DNA of 5,555 nt from Planctomycetota bacterium. GTDB taxonomy: Bacteria; Planctomycetota; Phycisphaerae; UBA1845; CAIVHJ01. The position numbers were made by a program, and so were the translations under genes. Shown here in pieces: positions 1 through 4,702 of the stretch. A model generated the notes under the pieces. It was not told where the DNA came from. It saw only the letters and a program-made list of their open reading frames with translations, and searched no databases. Every line of letters starts with the position of its first letter. Positions within the stretch are counted from its first letter, which is position 1. The stretch is taken from positions 1 to 5,555 of the forward strand of contig JADFJZ010000140.1 in the NCBI GenBank assembly GCA_022565195.1, in the 5' to 3' direction.

Positions 1-89
1 TGCGCCCAAGCCCCACAGACCCTGCTCTGAATCGGCGCCATCCACTTCCCGGCCTTTGCGTTGCGTGGAGTTTGGGTTCGTTTGGCCAT
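1..89 (-). CDS. Possible N-terminus of an unknown gene leaving the left edge
   Basis: Reading leftward from an ATG at 89-87, the frame stays open to the window edge (29 codons plus 2 bases). The predicted start is MAKRTQTPRNAKAGKW, followed by MAPIQSRVCGAWA. It is basic at the N-terminus and I recognise no family. A weak GAAG lies 5 nt upstream of the ATG. A second in-frame ATG at residue 17 has GGGAAG just before it and could be the real start. The frame is short enough to be open by chance, and nothing in 90-590 extends it. If real, the repeat-rich DNA to its right would be its upstream region. Confidence 0.22.
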   Translation of the reverse strand, partial: MAKRTQTPRNAKAGKWMAPIQSRVCGAWA

Positions 90-124
90 TGCGCTTCAGA
101 CTGGTCCACGATTCGCTCCCTATT

Positions 125-159
125 GCGCATTCCGCAATCCGAAATCCCCAATCCGCATT
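125..159 (+). repeat. Degenerate heptamer tandem array, consensus CCGCAAT
   Basis: Five consecutive 7-bp units can be read: gcgcatt, ccgcaat, ccgaaat, ccccaat, ccgcatt. Each differs from CCGCAAT at one or two positions. The strict 7-bp phase, which is not a codon multiple, and the location outside genes suggest a non-coding tandem repeat. It resembles the heptameric STRR repeats described in cyanobacteria; one unit, ccccaat, matches an STRR unit as I recall it. The rest of the window does not look cyanobacterial. Confidence 0.65.
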
Positions 160-250
160 TCCTTTTCCCTCTTCACGCACTTTCTTCCGCGCGCAGAAGA
201 CCCTGCAGGACGCGCCCACTTGTATAACTTGCCCGGCGCTCGGTCGGGGA

Positions 251-278
251 AGTAGTCAGTAACCAGTAGTCAGTAGGC
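251..278 (+). repeat. Heptamer tandem array, consensus AGTAGTC
   Basis: Four contiguous 7-bp units: agtagtc, agtaacc, agtagtc, agtaggc. Units 1 and 3 are identical, and the others differ at one or two bases. The repeat period matches that of the CCGCAAT arrays on either side, although the sequence is unrelated. There are too few units and no spacers, so it is not a CRISPR. Confidence 0.65.
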
Positions 279-339
279 GGCATCCGAGGATTGCCGTGCG
301 GCAGTGGTTTAGCGGCGACCCGCAGGGGAGCGCGTCACA

Positions 340-367
340 ATTGCAGATCGCAGGTTGCGGAATGCGG
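340..367 (-). repeat. Second CCGCAAT heptamer array, inverted
   Basis: Four 7-bp units on the plus strand (attgcag, atcgcag, gttgcgg, aatgcgg) are reverse complements of CCGCAAT-like units. Within this array ttgcggaatgcg (355-366) is the exact reverse complement of cgcattccgcaa (126-137) in the first array. This makes a perfect 12-bp inverted repeat whose copies lie 217 bp apart, with the AGTAGTC array between them. Confidence 0.6.
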
Positions 368-399
368 AACGAACAATCTCCCATTGGGTGAGTTTGTGT

Positions 400-486
400 C
401 AGAGACGCGACCGTCAGGGAGCGTTTCCCGAATCCGTGCGGTTGTTGCGATCCGAAACAAAGCACTCCCTCACGGTCGTGCCTCTG
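400..486. repeat. Inverted pair of 27-bp repeats (CGACCGT..AGGGAG type)
   Basis: The left copy (400-426) and the reverse complement of the right copy (460-486) match at 22 of 27 positions, sharing CAGAG, CGACCGT and AGGGAG blocks. As a stem it would have three mismatches, two G-T wobbles and a 33-nt loop. The differences lower perfect pairing only slightly, which fits either decaying terminal repeats of a small element or two insertions of one dispersed repeat facing each other. Similar GCGACCGT-GAGGGAGCG motifs recur between genes in planctomycete genomes, as I recall them. No transposase is present. Confidence 0.55.
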
Positions 487-514
487 ATTCCCGCTTCTTT
501 CGATTGTTCGTGGG

Positions 515-574
515 GTCCGCCAAACGGCCAAGCCACTGCGATAATCGCATCCAGTGGCTTGCCGTTTGGCAGAC
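515..574. terminator. Long hairpin downstream of the EF-G-like gene
   Basis: The arms 519-538 and 552-570 pair almost perfectly (about 19 bp with one bulged C) around a 13-nt loop, and 515-517 pairs with 572-574 beyond one mismatch. For the minus-strand gene ending at 591 the stem begins 16 nt after the TAG stop, the right place for transcript termination or 3'-end protection. There is no run of U after the stem in that direction, so it is not a textbook intrinsic terminator. It could instead be another dispersed palindromic repeat of the REP kind. Confidence 0.45.
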
Positions 575-590
575 TGAGTGCTGATCGACC

Positions 591-2627
591 CTACTTCGCG
601 GCGGCGGCTTCTTCTTTTTCTTTCTTGGCTTTGTCGATGATTTGCTGCTGGACGTTGCCGGGGACGGGGTCGTAGTGCGACAACTCCATAGTGTAGCTGC
701 CCTGCCCGCCGGAGATGCTGGAGAGTGATGAATTGTAGTTGGCGACCTCCGCCAAAGGCACCTGGGCCTGGATGGCCAAGAAGCCGCCGGGGAGCATGTC
801 CTGGCCCAGCGGTCGGCCGCGGCGCGAGGCCAAGTCGCCCTGGATGTCGCCGACGTTTTCCGACGGCACGGTGACCTCGATGTTGACGATCGGCTCGAGC
901 AGGATCGGCTTGCACTGCATGAACGCGTCACGGAAGGCGTGCTTGCCCGCGAGCTGAAAGGCAATGTCCTTGCTGTCCACCGGATGGGTCTTGCCGTCGG
1001 TCAGGCGGACCTTGACGTCGACGACGGGGTAGCCCGCGATGATGCCTTCGCCCATCGCCGCCCGCACGCCCTTGTCCACGCTGGGGCGGAACTGCTGGTC
1101 GATCGCTCCGCCGAAAATCTCGTCGATGAACTCATAGCCGGCTCCGCGTTCGTTCGGTTCGACGCCGATGAACACGCGCCCGAACTGGCCTGCGCCGCCG
1201 GTTTGTTTCTTGTGGGTATATTCCACGTCCTTGACCGACTTGGTGACGGTCTCGCGGTATGGGATGCGCGGCGGATGGGTGGTGACTCTCAGTTTGAACT
1301 GCCTTTCCATGCGGGCCAGCATGGTCCGCAGGTGAATGTCGCCCATCCCGCTGATCACCAGCTCGCTCGTCGCGGCGTCCCGATCCGCCTTGAAGCAAGG
1401 GTCTTCCTCGGTCAACTTGTGCAACGCGCCGGAGATTTTGTCGGCGTCGCCCCGTGATTCGGGTTCGATGGCGATTGAGAACATCGGCACGGGCATGGCC
1501 GGCATGGCGATGGTGCCGCCCTTGTCTGAGTAGATAACTTCGCCGATCTTCAAATCGAGCTTGGCCAGCGCCACAATGTCGCCCGCGACGGCGGAATCGA
1601 CCTCGGTGTGCTCGCCGCCCTGGAGCATGTGGATGTGCCCGGGCTTGAGGCCTTTGCGCTCGCCGGGCGTGTGGATGGTCGTATCCGAATTCAATCGTCC
1701 CGAGAGGCAGCGCAGGGCGCTGTACTTGATGTGGCTTTTCGGATCGATGGTGATCTTGAACACCAAGCCGACGAAAGGCCCGTCAGCGCCGGCGGAGAGG
1801 GTCTCGGTGTTCTCGCCGTCGACCAGCTCCCGCGCCAGGGCCTGAGTCGGGCTGGGGCACAGCGCGCAGATGGCGTCGAGAAGCTCGGCAATCCCGACAT
1901 CCTTATCCGCACTGGTAAAGAAAATCGGAATGAAGACACCGGCAGCCACCGCCTTGGTGGCTGAGTCGGCGAGATCCTGGTCGGCCAACTCGCCGCCCAG
2001 GTATTTCTCCATCAACGCGTCATCCACACCGACGATGGCTTCCACGATCTTCTCGTGCATCTCCGCCACGTCGCCGAAATCCGATTCGCCCGATTCCTGG
2101 CCGTAGCAGTCGGTCACGCTCGTGGCATTGTTGGCCGGCAGATTGACGCACACGCACTCCGATCCGAAGGTCTCCTGGATCTGGCCGACGATTTGCGGCA
2201 GATCAACATTTTCCAAATCAATCTTGTTGACGACCACGAGCCGGGCCAGTCCATAGTCCTTGGCGCGCTCCATCATTTTGCGCGTATTGACTTGGATGCC
2301 GTCCTTGGCGGAGATCACGCAAATCGCCGCATCCGCCGCAGCCAGCGCCGCAATCGCCGGCCCCGCGAAGTCGATCGATCCGGGCGTGTCAATAATGTTA
2401 ATGCGCTTGCCGTTGTGGTCGGCGTAGCAAACGGAGGAGTCCAGCGAGCAGCCCTTTTCCTTTTCTTCCTCGGTGTAGTCCAAGTGGGAGGTCTTGTCGT
2501 TCACGCTGCCGAGCCTGCGGGTGGTGCCGGACTTGTACAACAGGGCCTCCGCCAGACTGGTCTTGCCGGAACCGCCATGCCCGACCAGAGCAATATTGCG
2601 GATGTCTTTGGTGCTGTACTGCGGCAT
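591..2627 (-). CDS. EF-G-like translational GTPase (EF-G2-type paralogue)
   Basis: A complete 678-residue protein with the five-domain EF-G layout, close to the usual 690-700. The GTPase domain shows the P-loop GHGGSGKTS (16-24), a switch I segment EKEKGCSLDSS (55-65) where canonical EF-G has RGIT, switch II DTPGSIDF (80-87), NKID (134-137) and TSADKDVG (238-245). Domain II follows from about 283. Domain IV carries GGAGQFG (477-483) and the tip segment HPVDSKDIAF (548-557), and domain V has GDIQGDL and RRG motifs. The C-terminus is a Lys/Glu/Ala-rich tail. It should act on cytoplasmic ribosomes. The P-loop without the usual AHIDAGKT and Ser84 in place of the catalytic His point to the secondary EF-G2-like group, not main FusA. 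No rpsL, rpsG or tuf neighbours are present, which agrees. The ATG at 2627 is preceded by GGAG at 9 nt spacing. Confidence 0.9.
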   Translation of the reverse strand: MPQYSTKDIRNIALVGHGGSGKTSLAEALLYKSGTTRRLGSVNDKTSHLDYTEEEKEKGCSLDSSVCYADHNGKRINIIDTPGSIDFAGPAIAALAAADAAICVISAKDGIQVNTRKMMERAKDYGLARLVVVNKIDLENVDLPQIVGQIQETFGSECVCVNLPANNATSVTDCYGQESGESDFGDVAEMHEKIVEAIVGVDDALMEKYLGGELADQDLADSATKAVAAGVFIPIFFTSADKDVGIAELLDAICALCPSPTQALARELVDGENTETLSAGADGPFVGLVFKITIDPKSHIKYSALRCLSGRLNSDTTIHTPGERKGLKPGHIHMLQGGEHTEVDSAVAGDIVALAKLDLKIGEVIYSDKGGTIAMPAMPVPMFSIAIEPESRGDADKISGALHKLTEEDPCFKADRDAATSELVISGMGDIHLRTMLARMERQFKLRVTTHPPRIPYRETVTKSVKDVEYTHKKQTGGAGQFGRVFIGVEPNERGAGYEFIDEIFGGAIDQQFRPSVDKGVRAAMGEGIIAGYPVVDVKVRLTDGKTHPVDSKDIAFQLAGKHAFRDAFMQCKPILLEPIVNIEVTVPSENVGDIQGDLASRRGRPLGQDMLPGGFLAIQAQVPLAEVANYNSSLSSISGGQGSYTMELSHYDPVPGNVQQQIIDKAKKEKEEAAAAK

Positions 2628-2636
2628 CTTGGGTCA

Positions 2637-2640
2637 CTCC
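2637..2640 (-). promoter_or_regulatory. Ribosome binding site of the EF-G-like gene
   Basis: GGAG on the minus strand, 9 nt before the ATG at 2627. It supports this start, which also places the P-loop at residue 16 as expected for the family. Confidence 0.65.
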
Positions 2641-2687
2641 AGATTCAAAACTCAGGAATACACTCGAACTCGCGGCAGAAGCGCTCA

Positions 2688-2715
2688 ATTATAGGAAATT
2701 CGGCGAATTGCTCAA
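2688..2715 (-). promoter_or_regulatory. Sigma70-type promoter for the EF-G-like gene
   Basis: On the minus strand there is a -35 box TTGAGC (2715-2710, 4 of 6 consensus), a 16-nt spacer and a perfect -10 box TATAAT (2693-2688). Transcription would begin near 2681 and give a leader of about 54 nt that includes the ribosome binding site. A perfect TATAAT in such GC-rich surroundings is unlikely by chance and suggests strong expression. Confidence 0.65.
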
Positions 2716-2716
2716 G

Positions 2717-2739
2717 GCCGGCAGGACTGTCCTGTCGGC
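2717..2739. repeat. Imperfect palindrome abutting the -35 box
   Basis: Ten bases (gccggcagga, 2717-2726) pair with tcctgtcggc (2730-2739) around a 3-nt loop, with one G-T wobble. It starts one base beyond the -35 box of the leftward promoter, where a regulator would bind. It may equally be one of the dispersed small palindromes of this genome. No regulator gene lies nearby. Confidence 0.5.
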
Positions 2740-2783
2740 GCCCCCTGTGGGTAGCCGATATTCATGCCGGACCCGCATGGCGC

Positions 2784-2812
2784 TTGTCTCAGCGGGCGGT
2801 GGAAGCTAAATT
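2784..2812 (+). promoter_or_regulatory. Candidate promoter for the aminotransferase operon
   Basis: TTGTCT (2784-2789), a 17-nt spacer and TAAATT (2807-2812) each match the sigma70 consensus at 4 of 6 positions with ideal spacing. The start of transcription would be near 2819, leaving a leader of about 39 nt. It is weaker than the leftward promoter but is the best candidate in the divergent region. Confidence 0.38.
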
Positions 2813-2845
2813 CTCGGTATTCGGGGGAAACGATCGGGCAAATTC

Positions 2846-2850
2846 GGGAG
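2846..2850 (+). promoter_or_regulatory. Ribosome binding site fixing the GTG start
   Basis: GGGAG lies 7 nt before the GTG at 2858 and selects it over the in-frame ATG at codon 16. The GTG start also gives the N-terminal LSDRV..K..SAT segment expected in the family. Confidence 0.65.
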
Positions 2851-2857
2851 ATTTATC

Positions 2858-4036
2858 GTGCGTCTATCGGATCGTGTACTGCGGCTCAAGGAATCGGCGA
2901 CCATGGCGGTCACCGGCCGGGCGAAAGCCCTTCAGGCTTCCGGCGTCGACGTGGTCAGCTTCGGCGCCGGTCAGCCGGATTTCGTCACACCCCGTCACAT
3001 CATTCAGGCGGCTCAAAAGGCGCTGGACGAGGGGCACACCGGCTACGCCGTGCCGCCGTCCGGGCTGCCGGCGACCAAGCAGGCGGTCTGCGACAAGCTG
3101 CGGGCCTGCAACAATCTGGACTACGACCCCTCGCAAATCATTATCACCGTCGGAGGGAAGGAAGCTTTGTTCCTGGCCTTCCTGGCGATGTTGAACGAAG
3201 GCGACGAAGTCATCCTGCCGGCCCCCTATTGGGTGAGCTTCCCCGAGCAAATCTCACTCGCCGGCGGGCGACCCGTCGTGGTGCACGGTGAGGAGCGCCA
3301 CGGCTTCCGGATCACGCCCGGACAACTCGGCGACGCCATCACGGAGCGGACCCGCGCTGTGGTCTTGAACTATCCCTCCAACCCCACCGGCCATAGTTAC
3401 TCGCCTGCGCAATTGAGGGAATTGGCCGACGTGCTCGCGGGGCGCGATATTATCGTCGTGGCAGACGAAATGTACGACCAGTTGATCTATGGCGAACATG
3501 AGCATGTCAGTTGGGCCACGTTGAGCGAAGAGACCTACGGCAAGACGCTGACCTTGAACGCTGTATCGAAGACGTATGCCATGACCGGCTGGCGGCTGGG
3601 GTATGCCGCCGGACCGACCGACCTCATCAAAGCCATGGCCAAACTGCAAGGCCAGTCCACCAGCGGGACAGTGAATTTCTGTCAGTATGGGCTGATCGCA
3701 GCCCTCAGCGGCGATCAGGAATGCGTCGAAGAAATGCGGCTCGAATATGACCGCCGGCGGCACATTATGTACGCTGGGCTGTGCGCGCTGGACGGCGTGA
3801 GCTGCGTTGAGCCGACGGGCGCGTTTTATTGCTTTCCAAACGTGTCGGCCACCTACGCCCGGCTCGGCGTGCGGACTTCGGTCGAGTTCGCCGAGAAGCT
3901 GCTGGAGGAAGGACACGTTGCGGTGGTGCCCGGCGTGGCTTTTGGCAGCGATCAATACGTGCGTCTATCCTACGCCGTCAACGAGGAGCGCATCCGCGAG
4001 GGCCTGAGTCGGCTCGGCAAATTCCTCAGCGCCTGA
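2858..4036 (+). CDS. Class I PLP aminotransferase, aspartate/prephenate aminotransferase 1b type
   Basis: A 392-residue fold-type I aminotransferase of normal length, beginning with GTG. It should transfer amino groups between an amino acid such as aspartate or glutamate and a 2-oxoacid in the cytoplasm, using pyridoxal phosphate. Visible catalytic residues are Trp125 (PYW, ring stacking), Asn175 in NYPSNPTG, Asp203 and Tyr206 in VADEMY, the Schiff-base Lys238 in NAVSKTYAMTGWRLGY, Arg246, and Arg369 in VRLSYA for the substrate alpha-carboxylate. GGKEALF (99-105) carries Lys101, matching the lysine that subgroup 1b enzymes such as Thermus AspAT use for the distal carboxylate, and Lys11 also aligns with that group. 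Subgroup 1b includes prephenate aminotransferases. The segment GYAVPPSGLP (62-71) seems one residue longer than the common YTPVAGLP form, so specificity is open. It probably leads an operon with the next two genes. Confidence 0.9.
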   Translation: MRLSDRVLRLKESATMAVTGRAKALQASGVDVVSFGAGQPDFVTPRHIIQAAQKALDEGHTGYAVPPSGLPATKQAVCDKLRACNNLDYDPSQIIITVGGKEALFLAFLAMLNEGDEVILPAPYWVSFPEQISLAGGRPVVVHGEERHGFRITPGQLGDAITERTRAVVLNYPSNPTGHSYSPAQLRELADVLAGRDIIVVADEMYDQLIYGEHEHVSWATLSEETYGKTLTLNAVSKTYAMTGWRLGYAAGPTDLIKAMAKLQGQSTSGTVNFCQYGLIAALSGDQECVEEMRLEYDRRRHIMYAGLCALDGVSCVEPTGAFYCFPNVSATYARLGVRTSVEFAEKLLEEGHVAVVPGVAFGSDQYVRLSYAVNEERIREGLSRLGKFLSA

Positions 4037-4042
4037 GAAGGG
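4037..4042 (+). promoter_or_regulatory. Ribosome binding site of the acetyltransferase
   Basis: GAAGGG directly after the aminotransferase stop, 10 nt before the ATG at 4053. It supports translation from a shared transcript and the choice of this ATG. Confidence 0.55.
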
Positions 4043-4052
4043 AAACGACTGC

Positions 4053-4670
4053 ATGTCCCCATGGAGGGCGAATCAGCACCGTCCGCTGTCGGCCCCGCCG
4101 GCGATCCCAACGGCGGGCCCAGGGCAGGCCCGCTCCGCTGATTTCGAACTCCGGCCGTTCAATGCCGATCAGGCGGCGGAGGTTGCCGGTTGGGTGGAGA
4201 CCCCGGCGGATCTATTCATTCTGGCGCCCGCGACGCCGCCTCCACTCACCGCCGAAAAGGTTTGCGCCTGGACTTCCGAGCGCGACACGCCGCTCCTGCT
4301 TTGGCCGATGCGCGGCCCTGCACCAGCCGGATATGCCGAATTGAACGTCATGGCCCACGACCCCCACAACCTGTGGATCGGGCACTTCATTGTGCCCAGG
4401 CCGCTCCGAGGGCAGGGCATCGGGTACATTTTCATCCAGCATTTGATGCGGCGTGCCTTTGTAGAGAATCGCGCCCACTCCATCAACCTGGTCGTGTTTC
4501 CTGAGAACGAGATCGCCGTGAATTGTTATCTCAAATGCGGCTGGCGCAAAGACAGCACTCACTACAAGACCTTCGACCACAGGCCGGGCAAATTCAAGAT
4601 GTCAAAAATGAAGATCACCGAGCGCCAATTTCAACGCTTCTCGCTCACCCAGCAGCGCCCGGAGTTTTGA
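4053..4670 (+). CDS. GNAT-family N-acetyltransferase
   Basis: A 205-residue protein with the GNAT fold, expected to move an acyl group from acyl-CoA to an amine in the cytoplasm; the substrate cannot be told. The domain begins with a beta strand at about 31 (FELRPF). Motif A spans roughly 107-135 with the CoA pyrophosphate-binding RGQGIG (119-124). Motif B is VFPENEIAVNCYLKCGW (148-164), with Asn152, Ala155 and Tyr159 in the usual places; Tyr159 is the likely general acid. Residues 1-30 are a Pro/Ala-rich extension, and the tail after 175 is basic. The start lies 16 nt after the aminotransferase stop, so co-transcription is likely. No other ATG lies upstream of the conserved domain. It could be a ribosomal-protein (Rim-like) or small-molecule acetyltransferase. 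Confidence 0.85.
   Translation: MSPWRANQHRPLSAPPAIPTAGPGQARSADFELRPFNADQAAEVAGWVETPADLFILAPATPPPLTAEKVCAWTSERDTPLLLWPMRGPAPAGYAELNVMAHDPHNLWIGHFIVPRPLRGQGIGYIFIQHLMRRAFVENRAHSINLVVFPENEIAVNCYLKCGWRKDSTHYKTFDHRPGKFKMSKMKITERQFQRFSLTQQRPEF
4113..4133. repeat. Perfect 7-bp hairpin inside the acetyltransferase 5' end
   Basis: GCGGGCC (4113-4119) and GGCCCGC (4127-4133) form a perfect GC stem around a 7-nt loop. It lies in the part encoding the low-complexity N-terminal extension. It could be a small inserted palindrome or could slow translation or transcription near the start. In GC-rich DNA a stem this short can also arise by chance. Confidence 0.4.
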
Positions 4671-4702
4671 CCTCGCGGGCACAACACGTTAAGAACTGCA
4701 TC

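Larger units (their letters stand above)
90..590. other. Repeat-rich intergenic region without a convincing gene
   Basis: About 500 bases that I could not assign to any protein. The open frames here are short, run through the repeats, and give low-complexity translations. The region holds, in order, a CCGCAAT heptamer array (125-159), an AGTAGTC heptamer array (251-278), an inverted CCGCAAT array (340-367), an inverted 27-bp repeat pair (400-426 and 460-486) and a long hairpin (515-574). Bases 160-250 and 279-339 show nothing I can name. Such a dense mixture of small repeats is typical of intergenic spacers that accumulate mobile or recombinogenic short elements. Confidence 0.7.

Noticed and set aside
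219..230. ACTTGTATAACT as a promoter element
   Set aside because: The AT-rich patch resembles a -10 box, but no -35 box at proper spacing is convincing on either strand and no supported gene follows.
56..262. Short plus-strand frames in the left intergenic region
   Set aside because: The translation reads straight through the 7-bp repeats (giving SAIRNPQSAF-like text), and there is no good ribosome site.
251..278. AGTAGTC repeats as a CRISPR array
   Set aside because: The units are 7 bp, directly contiguous and without spacers, and no cas gene is present.
256..964. Minus-strand frames of 219 and 164 codons overlapping the 3' end of the EF-G-like gene
   Set aside because: They are out-of-frame readings of the EF-G C-terminus extended through repeat DNA, with Arg- and Ser-rich translations and no motif.
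2763..2779. CATGC and GCATG inverted repeat in the divergent region
   Set aside because: Five pairs with a 7-nt gap is within chance expectation, and nothing ties it to a known operator.
2055..3194. A 379-codon open frame on the plus strand, opposite the EF-G-like gene and running into the aminotransferase
   Set aside because: It is antisense to a well-supported GTPase, crosses the divergent promoter region, overlaps the real aminotransferase in another frame, and its translation is rich in Arg and Gly without any family motif. High GC in third codon positions produces such shadows.
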